This document shows, piece by piece, positions 36,501 through 48,249 of a DNA stretch of 64,000 nt. The position numbers were made by a program, and so were the translations under genes. The notes under the pieces were generated by a model that saw only the letters and a program-made list of their open reading frames with translations, searched no databases and was not told the origin of the DNA. How positions within the stretch are numbered: the first letter of the stretch is position 1; each line of letters starts with the position of its first letter. Origin of the DNA: Siphonodentalium dalli (taxonomy: Eukaryota > Mollusca > Scaphopoda > Gadilida > Siphonodentaliidae); the NCBI GenBank assembly GCA_032622095.1, contig CP136069.1, forward strand, positions 102,330,278 to 102,394,277, read 5' to 3'.

Positions 36501-36883
36501 TCAATGAAATTTGGTATGGATGTTCACTACTATGAGGACATTTTATAGAGGGTTCCACTGTTCTGTTCTGCTCTTCCATTCTAGAGTTATTCATCTTTGC
36601 TTATCTGGAAATGTTGGCTGTTTGGTTCATCCGATGTCTGTTCAGGTCATAACTTGAACAGTAATGCTCAGATCTCAATGAAATTTTGTATGGATGTTCA
36701 CCACTATGAGGACATTTAATGGCACATTCAACTGTTTTGTATTGGTTTTTTGTTCTATAGTTATTCATCTTTGTTTATATGAAAATGCGGATTTTTGAGT
36801 ATAGCAGTCACAAGTTATAGATATGCCCACACTAGGCGGTATGCCACAAGGGGGTATGCACCGGACGACAGTCCATCTCTTGT
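33519..36883 (+). mobile_element. Hairpin element family C, copy C2 (interrupted by A3)
   Basis: It begins TATCCCTCCTTTAAAAAAAA with GGGGTATATACTG and CCGTCCGTCCGTC. The core breaks at CCATCGTTTTGTT (33722) and resumes at TGGATTTTCCATTCTAGAG (36045), the exact continuation seen in C1. The 3' end carries GGCGGTATGCCACAAGGGGG, GGAC-GACA-GTCC and ATCTCTTGTT. The insert is A3. Confidence 0.85.
33723..36043 (+). mobile_element. Hairpin element family A, copy A3 (inside C2)
   Basis: The 5' hairpin is AGCTCAACTTTAC/GTAAAGTTTGAGCT, then a GTGTG run (33785-33832). About thirteen core units of 155-165 bp follow, many with GCCGCCAGCAGCCATCTTGG. The 3' end is slightly deleted (CCTAAGTCATTGACACTTTC) but still ends TTCATT. 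This is the longest A copy; size differences between A copies come from core-unit number. Confidence 0.85.
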
Positions 36884-36899
36884 TGTATATGTATATATA

Positions 36900-39800
36900 G
36901 CTATATGTGTACATTGGACACACTGACACCGCCATGTGCAAGTATGGATTCTGTGTGTATATTCGTTCGTAGTCTGCCCACGGCAAACCGACACCGCCAC
37001 ATGTCCATACAGACAGTGTGCTTTATGTACATGTATGTAAACATTTATACACTAAGTCCCTGACACACCGACACCGCCATGCGCTAGTATATATACTCGT
37101 TCGTTCTCTGTCCAGTGCATACCGACACCGCCACATGCCCATATATATAGACTGTATAGTGGAGTAGATTAAGTCCAATTTTAAGATATGGAGCCATGCT
37201 GAAATTTCACTTTAACCCCTCTTTTAATGGGTTTTCCAAATTTAAAGAGTGATTATATAATTTATTAAATGTCGCAATTAATCTTACCATGAAATATGTG
37301 ATTTAAAATTTGGCATATACATGTATGATTCTGCGAAAGATAATGCCAAATTTTAGGGTAAAATTGGAACTCCCATTCAAGATGGCCATCAAAATATTAG
37401 CCATATTAAGTGGAAAATTTAACGTGTTTTCACTAATATCTTCTAGATCAGTTTCTGCTGTATGGAACTGGTTCAAATTTGTACATTTATTTGTCTATTA
37501 TTCATATTAACTGATCATTGAAGCAATGAAATATGCCATTCATGAGGTCCTAGTTTACAGAACTCGTTATGAAATTTCACAAAAAATCAGCATTAGGATT
37601 CTAGTCATATTTTAACAAGAAATGGACTGAATTGTGCAAACTGAGCTTATGAATATTTCAACTCAATGGAACCAAATTTTTCACTTGTTCTGAAAATGGC
37701 TGCCAAAATGACCAATACCTGAGAAAAGGTACGATTTAACTGACATAATATGGTTATGAACTGTAAGGCGTGAACCAAAAGCCTAAAAAAAATAAAAAAA
37801 TTGTGCTCTCGTATACTCATGCATGCCAGAGGTGTGATTGTGTGTGGGGTGTAGACATGCAGCAATTAGCTACGGGATATGTTGCGGGTACTTGTGGAAC
37901 AGGCAATTCATCATTGAGACCCAATCAAACCATGATGCAATATATATGCTAAGGAAATGGCCACCTATAAGCCTTTTCTCTAATGTTATATTGTTAATGT
38001 CCTTATATTATGTATTATATGTGCTATTCTTGAGAATAAAATATTGTTTAAACTAAAAAGTAAATATTGGTCCAGCATGCCATGTAATCGATTACAAGTT
38101 GTGGTCGATGAATTAAATTGTCTATTCTGTCTTAGTGTCGGTGCACACGATCTCGATTGTCCCCGATTAATCCGGCTGCCGGATAAATCTGGGACAATCG
38201 GGACTGTGTGCGCCTAACTTTGGAGCGTTTTTTGTCGGATCCGATTTAATCGGACCGATCAAACTCAGATTTCATCAGGAAAATCCGGCTTGTGACGATG
38301 GCAACGCGCATGCTTTGCTTGTCACACGTCCGTCACATGACCAAAACCTCATTCAAAATGTCGGAATAGTTAGCGGCGATCGACATAAGGAACAACGGCT
38401 GATAGACCTGTGGCCAGAAAATGAGTGCCTGTATAATAATCGCAACAAGAGGGCAGCAGCTGTGGAAAGGTCTATTGCGCCAATTTACGGCTATTACTCG
38501 TGACCTCAATATATTACTAATATATTTATTTAGTTTATTTATTATTAATAAATATTACTAGTCTTTAGAAATACATACTAATAATATTAATATAAATCAC
38601 CATGACAGGCTATAGTAACTAGCTAGATAGGCTGAACACACCAGTTGGCTAAATACTACAGTGACCATAGCATGCATATGACTGGAGTGAAAATCACCCC
38701 ATCACCATGTGACCACTCCTTCGCACCATTCATGACCATACAATAACTCCCTGTAGAACTATTCGCCTCATCTATGACCACACATTCACTCCTTGGCTGC
38801 CACTTTGACCTGTATTAAGTTGATTTTCATGCTAATGATCGAGATTAATAGCCACATACTATTGTTTCACTCAGTTTCGTTTAGACCTTCTGTCAGAGTC
38901 CCAAAAGACATTTTTGGCAAAATTCCATACTACAGTACATCATTTAAATTGAGTTTGTCATGCCTCAGAGGCTACATGGACAACGAGAATGAAACATGTA
39001 GTAGTCAGTGAATTAAGTAATATGACTAATATAACCATGTGAGTTACAATTTTCGAACTCTTGGGAACAGAATAAACATGTTCGGGATATATGTAAAAAA
39101 AAATCAACTTTTTTTTTACCAATTTGGTCGCCATTTTGGAAGCCATCTTCAGTAATTTTGTCTAAGAACACATTAGTGTGACACATTTAAGATAGATCAA
39201 AACAATAAACAGTTATGATACCAAATATAGTTCTATTTACTTGAATAAATGGTTCAAATCTGAAAAGTAAATCTTTGCCGATTTTGATGTCAAGTTTGTG
39301 ATAGAAAAATCCAATAATTCTGGTAATGTCAGTAGTTACATTAGTTGCACTTTAATAACCAATGTACATCAGAAATGTTAGAATTTAATGTATATAAAAC
39401 AGAATAGACAGTTTTATTCATCGACCACAACTTGTAAGCGATTAAATGGCATGCTGGGCCAATATTTACCTTTCGTAAGGTTTTGGTCATCGTTTTGGCA
39501 GCCATTTTCAGACAAAGTGACAAATTTGGTTCCATTGAGTTGAAATATTCATAAGTCATGGTATGCCTCACTTAGTTTGCACAATTATGTCCTTTCTTTT
39601 AAAATATGACTAGAATCCTAACGGTGATTTTTTTGGTGAAATTCCATACTGAGTTCTGTAAAATATAATTTCTGAGGGATTGGAAGGGGCTAGGACCGCA
39701 TAAATGGCATATTTCATTGCTTCAATGATGAGTTAAAATGAATAATTAAAAAATGAAGTCACAAATCTGAACCAGTTCCATACAGCGGAAACTAATCTAT

Positions 39801-40403
39801 AAGATATTGGTGAAAACATGTCAAATTTTCCACTTACGGCTACCATTTTGATGGCCATCTTGGAGGGGAGTTCCAATTTTACCTAAAAATGTTGAATATA
39901 TCTCGCAGAATCATACTTAATGTATATGCCAAATTTTATGGTAAGATTAATTGCAACATTTTTATAAATGATATAATCATGAAATGCTCTTTAAATTTGG
40001 AAAACCCATTAAAAGTGGGATTAAAGTGAAATTTCAGCGTGGATCCATATCTAATATCAATTACTATTTGAATATGTACATATGTGCCAAGTTTCATGCT
40101 TTAGTCACAAATTGAGCAATTGTCTTGAAAATTGGACTTAATAATCTACATCTACTATACATTCTATATATACGGGCATGTGGCGGTGTCGGTTTGCAAT
40201 GGGCAGAGCCTACGAATGGGTATATATACTAGCGCATGGCGGTGTCGGTGTGTCCTGGACTGAGTATAAATAAATGTATACATACAGTATCTATATGGAC
40301 ATGTGGCAGTGTCGGTGTGCCTTGGGCAGAGTATGAACGAATATACTCACAGTATCCATACTTGCACATGGCGGTGACAGTGTGTCATACGTGCACATAT
40401 AGC
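36900..40403. mobile_element. Long-TIR element with arms of about 1 kb
   Basis: The left arm (36900-38130) and right arm (39400-40403) are inverted copies. Examples are GATGGCCATCAAAATATTAG near 37383 against ACCATTTTGATGGCCATC near 39842, and CACAACTTGTAAGCGATTAA near 39427 against its complement near 38090. The outer part of each arm has a degenerate minisatellite with GACACCGCCA and its complement. An extra 300 bp or so in the left arm (about 37750-38050) explains the length difference. The spacer holds a MADF-like fragment. No transposase was found, so superfamily is unknown. Confidence 0.75.
38358..38503 (+). pseudogene. MADF-domain N-terminal fragment
   Basis: An ATG with TCGGAA (38358) is followed by a frame disruption. 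Then come KEQRLIDLWPENECLYNNRN and KRAAAVERSIAPI before a stop. The first helix of a MADF/Myb-SANT-like DNA-binding domain typically reads LI-LW-E-PCLY. Most of the domain is missing. MADF/Myb-like proteins are encoded by PIF/Harbinger elements and by host genes, so this may be the carrier's own ORF1 or captured host exon. Just upstream (38136-38290) is a GC-rich stretch with inverted GATTGTCCC/GGGACAATC, promoter-like in position. Confidence 0.5.
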
Positions 40404-40479
40404 ACATATCAGTGTCGATAATACATATGAAGAAGGATTTATGATTTTGTGTATATCTTACATGAAGGATATACCGTTG

Positions 40480-41470
40480 TTTCTCTCATGTTTGTTACAT
40501 CGTGTCTAAAAACGTCCAACTAGTGTCTCAAACACCCACTGAATGTCCCACATCATCTAATGAGTGTCCCAAACTAATGTACAAATCCATCCATCAAATA
40601 TACTAAACCATGTTTTGGTAAACTCATTGGTTGGTTTGATAAACTCATTAGATTGTCTGAAATAGATATATTGAGATGACAGTTGGTAGTTGGTTTGTAA
40701 AACCTGTCACGTTGGATGGATAGGGAACTCATTGGATGGTTTGTGATGCTAGTTTTATGGTTTGGGTCACCCGCTGGCTGATAAGTGACTTCAGTTGGGT
40801 GGTTTTGGGGTACCAACTGGGTGGTTTGTTCACATTGAGTGGTTTGGGACACTCGCTATAGATTTTAGACACTGGTTATGTGCATTGGGATACTGCGTGG
40901 CCGATTGTGTCACTGATTGGGCCGTTGGGACACTATAGTTGAATGGATTGAAACGACAGTTGTATGACATGACACTCCCAGATGTCTTGGGAAACTAGTT
41001 GTGTGGCATGGGGTAGATATTGGATGTCTGCCACTTGCAATTGTGTGGTTTCGAACACTCAATCGATGGTTTGGTTAATACCTTGGTATCCCTTGTGTAG
41101 TTTGGGCACTGACAGAGTGGTTTGACACACTCGATGGGTGCTCATTGTATGGTTTGTGTTACTCATTTGATGGTTATGGACACTCATGGGATAGTTTTGG
41201 ACATATCACATGTGGAATGGTTTGGGACACAACAATGTGGTTTCGAACATCGGTTGCAAAGTCTGGAGCAATACCTGTGTGGTTTGGAAACATTCGTTAA
41301 ATGGATTGGGTCCCAAATCAGGTCGATTGAGACACTCATTTGGGTGGGTTGGAATAGCAGATGCATGGTTTGCGGGACTACTAGTATATGTGTGGGTTAT
41401 GGCACCAGTTTAGTATTGTTTGGGGCACAACCTACCTCAGTCTATATCAGTCTGGCTTCGTGGGTAAGAA
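40480..41470. repeat. Degenerate minisatellite, TGGTTTGGGACACTC type
   Basis: Short, highly diverged units of about 30-40 bp repeat ACTCATTGGATGGTTTGGGA and close variants through almost 1 kb, with both GTTTGG and CACTCATT words recurring. The 118-residue open frame over this stretch is a by-product of the repeat. Confidence 0.65.
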
Positions 41471-42134
41471 ATATCTGATTTGAATTAAGGAACCCACTCA
41501 TCAAAGCTCAGTGATCAGATATCGATTTTAAATTTTTTTTATTTCTCGAAGTATGTATTTATTTGTGGCCTGGAAAAATTTGTCAAGGCAACAGTCTCGG
41601 ACTAAATAGGTGATGAAGATGGATAACTCTAAAATCAAGTGGTAATATGTCAAAATTTCGTGATAATGGCCATATTTCATTGAACAACATGTTGATAATT
41701 AACACGTTTTGGGAAATTTTATACCATAGTTGACAGTGTTTTTGTTGTAATTAATCGATTCTGAAAACTAATGCATATTTTGTAGAAATGTTATTTTTGT
41801 TGTTGTTGTAACTTGATGATATGGGGACTGGCTGATTGGATTGAGTACCTTTAATCATGGGTTGTTTATCAATTTATGACTAAAACTGGACAACCTAATG
41901 ACTTCCAGTGCAGCACAAATGGACAGCACGGCAAGAAAATTCCAGCCAGGCCAGGTAAACCCAGAAACAGATGTTTTTTTTGTTTTTTTTTGGCCTAAGT
42001 CACACTTAATGTTCTTACCAGATGTGACCAAAGTCAACATTATTGTTGAAATTTAGTAGTTCCACTGCTGGTCTGCTAATCTTTTTGATAACTTTATTTA
42101 TAATTTATTAGTAATTTTTTTTACTTTTTTGTAG
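41471..42134 (+). other. Intronic sequence upstream of a wdr5 exon
   Basis: It is AT-rich and ends in a polypyrimidine tract (TTTTTTTACTTTTTTGTAG) that forms a good 3' splice site. No upstream wdr5 exon was found here or in the 10 kb before it. Confidence 0.5.
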
Positions 42135-42233
<99 letters not shown>

Positions 42234-42285
42234 TAACTGTATCTCATCTGTTGATATCACTGTCAATTCTAGTTCTTTGCATAGC

Positions 42286-42547
42286 TTAACAATTTCATGG
42301 CTGGAGCTTCCTGAATTTTTTTTTAAACCATGTGCCAATGCATTCTCTTATACAGGTATATGTGAGTCGCCCAGGGAGCCTTGCATATATAAGAGAATGC
42401 ATTGCTCTAACAATATTTACCTTGATCTTGTAAGCCAATGCTTTCTCTTATATATCCGAGGCACCGAGACTCACATATATAAGAAAATGCACTTGCACAG
42501 GATCTCTAAATGCTGCACCAGCGCAGCTCCCATCATGAAAGGGTTAA
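42286..42547. mobile_element. TTAA-flanked foldback MITE
   Basis: TTAA lies at 42286-42289 and 42544-42547. Ends TTAACAATTTCATGGCTGGA and the complement of CCCATCATGAAAGGGTTAA are inverted copies with a few mismatches. Two inner palindromes (42336-42405, 42433-42497) carry the same CAATGCATTCTCTTATA core as the MITE in E1. It is therefore the same piggyBac-like family, here 60 bp into the wdr5 intron. Confidence 0.75.
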
Positions 42548-42805
42548 TTTGATTTAATGTATAAAGGTATGGGGACAATGTGAGGCATTTGTTGCTTCTT
42601 AATGTTTGGGTCACTGCAGAGTTATTCATGGGCTCAAACCCCAACATGGGAAAAAATCTGGAACAGTTTTCAAACTTGATCTGAGTTACAATATGCCAAT
42701 TTGAACTAATTATGGCCATTTCGATAAGAATTAAGAAGCAACAATCATCTCCCGATACCACTTATAATAACACCATTTTTTGAAACATTTGTACTCACAC
42801 CACTA

Positions 42806-43015
42806 ATTTCTTTTCGACGTCCGGATTGACTACTCATTGTTCGTCCAACCATCCGTCTGTCCATCTGCCTGTCTTTCTGTCCGTAGACACTTTATGCATG
42901 ATGCGATAACTCACACATTTTCTATCTGATCAGAACCAAATTTGGTATGTGAGTTTCTCAGCCCAAAATACTGATGGAGTTTGATCGGAGTTCATATAAG
43001 CCTTTTAATTATTTT
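42806..43015 (+). mobile_element. Truncated family-F element
   Basis: CGACGTCCGGATTGACTACT, CCATCCGTCTGTCCATCTG and GAACCAAATTTGGTATGTGA match F1, but the 5' hairpin is missing. It stops at a T run where the family-G hairpin begins. Confidence 0.7.
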
Positions 43016-43100
43016 TTAGCACAACCAGCACTTGTGCTGTTGCAGCTTTTGTCATCGATAGGAATATCCGATTTTTAGAAGGATTCTGAGGGAGCTTTCA
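43016..43100 (+). mobile_element. 5' start of a family-G hairpin element
   Basis: AGCACAACCAGCACTTGTGCT forms a terminal hairpin right after TTTTTT, followed by TGCAGCTTTTGTCATCG. No CCGT run or recognisable core follows, so the body is absent or too decayed. The family assignment rests on the hairpin alone. Confidence 0.4.
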
Positions 43101-44107
43101 AAGCTACTTTACACTGTTTCCAGGAGAATTTCTGACCAGTATTTTTTTGTTTCCTGACATTTTGATGCTCCATAACTTGGCCATGAAACGCATAAGAAGT
43201 AAAAAATATTAGCATATTTCGCCATCTTTTGCCATATTTTTCAAACAAAAGCTCCATATTCACCCCAATTAAATATATTAACCCCGCCAATCACAAGACA
43301 CCGTATGTTTTCTTATTCAGCCAGCCAACAATTTATCTACAATAAATTGTTGAAATCAAGGCTGCGGGACAGCTGTAGAATTGCGTTTTAACAGCGAAAA
43401 AAGTATGCCCATAAGAAAACTTTGTATGAATATGAAGCTTAGGGGGATGTCAAAATGTTTTTCGGATTTGCGTAAAAAATGTAAAAAAACTGTTGATGTA
43501 AAAGTGCGAAAAAGAAATGACGAAAAGCTATGCAACATCGAAAGCGACTGGCCATAAATGATCATTAATGTCGAAACCACAACATATAATCGACAACGCA
43601 AAAATCAACGATGCAGCCTATTAAAGCACCCTCAGTCCAGCAAAGCATGGATCCGACATGGAACAAGCCCTCACCACGTGGTATGACAACGCCAGACATA
43701 GAGCCATATCCCCATATGTTCATGTTTTATTATTGTGATGTATATCATTACACATGTTTAAATATTTATTCAATAAAGAATCGAGAAAAACTCTTATATC
43801 AGTCAATGGGGACCACAAACGAAACAAGGTTTGGCTTGGGGAAATTGCCTGGCTAAAAATAGCACATCATCACAGGAAGTCTGATTTCCAATTACAAATT
43901 ATCCAAAATAACAAATCATTAACTTAATAAAACTAATAATTATGGTTTTGTATAAACTTAACTTTATAACAGACTCAAATTAATAGCTGATATATATTGT
44001 GTGCCAGTACTCTAAAATGCGTCGGCACATTGGTAAAAATGTGATAATGGTGAAATGCAAAAAATTATCAGATGTGCTGCCGATCATATCGACACTACAG
44101 ACAATAT
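43101..44107. other. Intronic spacer, nothing recognised
   Basis: One clear feature is an 11 bp hairpin, CAACAATTTAT/ATAAATTGTTG (43327-43353). The 81-residue frames on both strands lack any domain signal. Confidence 0.4.
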
Positions 44108-44594
44108 AGAGTGTATTTGAGCAACACAGGCTACAGCCGTAGCCGGCTAGGCATGCGCAGTAGAAAGCTACAGAAAGCTATGGCCGGCCACAGCTGGTGG
44201 TCACTAACTATTGTACCGCTACTCCGAACTTGGAATGTGGCTAATGGATAATATTATACCGGCATAATGTTGGCATTATGGTGCTATATCAATTCACCAA
44301 TGGTCTCGCTCGCTGATGCAACACATTTGAAGCAATTAACATAAAATATCTAGTTTGATGCTAACAAAATGGGAATGACAATTATGTGTCCCCACGGAGG
44401 GAGCATTATTAAAAAAATATCTCCCTGATGGAAAATCCCATATCAGAGTCTGAGTACAATGTTTAGTGATTGTAGCGATTTATTTCCCTGCCCGCTGTAG
44501 CTTTCTACTGCGCATGTCTTATAAGCCACAGCCGGCCACGGCTACAGCTGTAGCCGGCTACAGCCAGTTGCAGCTTTTTGCTCAAATACACTCT
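44108..44594. mobile_element. 487 bp TIR element (MITE)
   Basis: The ends AGAGTGTATTTGAGCAA (44108) and TTGCTCAAATACACTCT (to 44594) are perfect 17 bp inverted repeats. Imperfect inverted similarity extends through ACAGCCGTAGCCGGCTA and ACTGCGCATG. No clear target duplication was found, so the superfamily is unassigned. The internal CTACAGCC/GGCTGTAG words are themselves palindromic. Confidence 0.75.
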
Positions 44595-46849
44595 TTGACA
44601 GAAACAAGCTGCCAAATTGACAAAAAATATATAAACATGGCTTTAAAATGTTGAAACAAAACGGTGAAAATGACGAAAAAATTTATGAACAGTTGAAACG
44701 TTATGGAATGCAATAATAGCCAGCTTGCGATACCCGTCCGATGGGTATGGGTATCGGTAAATCGGTGAACTTGTAAATACTCATTATTCAGCTTGAATGC
44801 CATCTTAATCATACATGTAATGTTATATTACAGGGGTGGCAGGAAGACAGCCTGTACTGGCCATGCCACCCCTGCACATGTATTAAATCTGTATACATAT
44901 AATTATATACTACTGTATTGCATAAATATGCAAATAAACATTCAAACTTTGTCACAGTCACTTGCGTACTTTCAATGCAGCGCATACAGCGATAGGGATT
45001 TGGAACGTGCAGATGTATACTATTGACTGATACTCTTTCACTAAAGTTTTCTCACTCAAAAGTACACAATTTTAATATATGAAATAGCAGTCAGCTAAGC
45101 ATTAATCTATTTATTGCGGGATTTCATGGCCAAATCTCATTGATAACTTTGTCATTTCCATGTTTTATGTTCAAAGTATCGAGGCGGCTTCTGGCACTTA
45201 GATAACTACGGAACGCCAATTTGTTCACTAACAACTGTCTTCACTCCAGTAATGACATGTTGTGATTAAAAGAGTGATTTGATGGTGCTATACATAGTCT
45301 CGAACCAGGGACGTTATTATAGAGGGTCTCCGTGTTGGGAGGGGGTGTCCACATTCAAATTCCCAACTATACACCCCTTGAACCACATCAAACTCAGACG
45401 TTTGTGCGTAAATCTAATTGTGCACCCCTGATGGGCTTTCCCCAACTGTTCCCTCGTGGGCCTGAATTGTAGTCTGTTCTAAATGGATCAGTAGTCTTGT
45501 TACCAGAAGTCCTGTGGGGGGGGGGGGGGGGGGGGGGGGGTCCACTAGGCTGACCAGTACGAGAACATTTGTAGATCTGAACCTGGAAATTGCAAAATCA
45601 TAACTCTAGTGGTCTAACGCCAGGCAAATTCATGCCCTGGTTTGTTTTAAAAAAATTAATTATCACTTTTGTCTGGCCACGGCATGGGAGAGACCTAGCA
45701 TCTATACTGTCCTCAAGCATTCCATTTGCTGGTTAGTTACAGTCCGAAAGTATTTGCCAAAAGTATGAAAATATGCAAATGTTGGTCTAAAACAATAAAT
45801 ATTCCCCACTATTAATTTTTTGGAAATCAAACTGCCGGAATAATTTCAACCTATTTTTGGTGAAAATTTGACAAAACTTAGGGTGAGACACCACAACCCC
45901 CTCTTGTCACGTCCCTGTATCGACCCTTTGTACAAGGGCATAAGCATATCGTCAATGTGTTACACTTTTGAATACAACCATTTAATTATTTTATCGTATG
46001 TGGGTGGTGACTGATTTCTCATTTTAATATAGATATTTACCATTTGAACGGACATGGCTCATTTGAACCTGAAGACTGTTGTATATTGTGGTAATAATAT
46101 AGGTCGATAATGACGGTATACATACTTTATACTCTGCACAATCTTTAATACCATCGTCAGAACGACTTTCAGCTGTTTTCTTTGTTTCAGATAGAAGTGA
46201 AGCAAACGCTCTTTATTCAAACCATATAATGAAAAGTCTACCATGAAACGCCCTTTATTGTTAACAAGTTTAATTTTCTACCTACCTCCGGGTTTAGACC
46301 CAGACAAATAACCTAATTCTTGGGATACATATTCCATTGCCTCGACCATTCAATCTGTTGAAAGATATAACCTATTTTCAATTAATATGACTAAATATTC
46401 CCCAGCTAATATAAGGGTCAATTTTGGTCTTATATCTGACTAAAAGTACATGTAGGACATTCTTAGACCCTGGGTTTAAATAACACACTTTACACCGAAT
46501 ATTGGTTGGAAAATTTGATTAGCGTTATTGTATATTTGAGCTATCATAACATATTTTCTTAGACTGAAAATTCCAACTGTTTTAGTCAAAACTCGAACGG
46601 TATGTGAAATTAACCAACCTCTTCCCAATGTCGCCTTGTCCCTGGTGTATGCAAATCATTATCCAGAGGTCAATCATATAACCATAACGGAAAGCATAAC
46701 GTCGGCCTATAAACAAATACGAATAACAATTTCTCTATATCATATATTAATTTTATTGCAGTTGGCTCATCATACATTACCAGTTGATATGCTTAATTCT
46801 ACCCGTAAAACAGTTTGCGATTGCAAAACATGTATCCCTTCAGTTCTTG
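44595..46849. other. Intronic spacer
   Basis: It holds a hairpin around 44826-44876 (AGGGGTGGCA/TGCCACCCCT) and a 24 bp poly-G run at 45518-45541. No gene was recognised. Confidence 0.4.
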
Positions 46850-47460
46850 GTGTTTTCTTGACTTAAAATAGCGTATGTGGTCACACAAGCTGTTGAAATT
46901 GAATTTTTTTTATTTGCCAGCTGCTTGTTGTAAAGTGCCACAGGCTGTTAGGACACCAACACCGCCTTATATATCGTATAGTGTCAGATAAAATAGCTAT
47001 TCGGTCACAACATATGTTGATATTGAGAGCATAATCCCTTCAGTACATGATGTGTTCAAGAATTCAAATAGGGTAGGGGTACATAAAACAGTGAACATGT
47101 GTCAGTCGCTTGTTGTGGAGTGCCGCACGGTGCAGGCTTTTGGGAACCAACACATGTGTGTATCCTGATAAAAACTAACTCTTGGGCACACCCTCGGTTA
47201 ATATTGAGATCATATCATTTTAGCATGTGGTGTCTTCAAGACTTCAAATAAAGTAGGGGGTCCTCAAACTTTTGCCTTTCTTATTCTCCAGCCACTTTTC
47301 GTTAAGTGCTCATGCTTTGTGAACCCAATACATCTATATAAATTGTGTACTTCCCTATGCAACTACCCATTGTCCATACACTCAGTCAATGATGATATCA
47401 TTCCAGCTTGTTGTGTGTTCACATTGGGTAGGTGGTAATAAAACAGTGAAAATCAAATTA
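46850..47460. repeat. About 190 bp satellite, block 1
   Basis: Three diverged units share AAACAGTGAA, TTTGCCAGCCGCTT-like, GTAAAGTGCC, GAACCAACAC and TTGATATTGAGAGCATA words. The same unit recurs at 50630-50940, 3.2 kb away, so the array appears split by the segment between. Confidence 0.65.
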
Positions 47461-48249
47461 TTTATATCTCCGGCAAAGATATCTTGGACATGAATGAACT
47501 AATGGTTATATATTTCTTGCTTGCAAGATTCTAGAAGAAAAATTGAAAATCGGTACGAAGTACCTAAAGTACGCGCACGGACAAACCCGATCCGGTTCAA
47601 CTTCCACCGCTGTCAGGTAAGTCTGCGGTCTCTTAATTTCTTCTACCTCGTAAGATAAGTTGCTATGTTCATCTGTTCAAACTTTAATGAACGTTATCTT
47701 GACTATATTGTTAATGACAACGCGACGTTTCCTAATTTCGTGCAATGACACGTGTTTCTTTTTTCAAATTATGTTTTCACAATTGATCAACAATCCTTTA
47801 TTCTACAATACTGTTTCGTCATTGTTTGCTAGGGGGTTTGAGAATTCCTCTCTTCAATGACAGTGCTCCATGGATATATTATTGCAATAACCACTAAAAC
47901 AATTTTGTTTTGTTTACGAGAATCACTCAGAATAAATGTCGTTTTTTGCTTCGCAAACGATGCCTTTTTCCGTTTGGGCTTCACGCTTTTAGAATAATTC
48001 GGGTTCTCATCCGGATTTTCAAACATGCACCAGTTGCTATACGGTGTTGACTTATAAACTATGCTCCAGTTTGGAGTGGTCACTTTGACTGAAAATTCCT
48101 ATCAAAACAATTTGGAAAGAATATTGTACAATATTTCTACTAACGGATGCCAGATAAGCTAGCCAATATGAGGCTTGTCTCTACATTGAATAAAGTCTTA
48201 AATCTACGATGACAACTTCGTAAATATTATTTTCCCTCTGACGTGGCAC
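47461..48249. other. Intronic spacer between satellite and repeated segment
   Basis: No gene or repeat recognised. A minus-strand frame (48083-47829) has a Lys-rich stretch but no domain. Confidence 0.4.

Noticed and set aside
40480-41478. 118-residue open frame on the + strand
   Set aside because: The frame follows a degenerate minisatellite; composition is repeat-driven and no domain is recognised.
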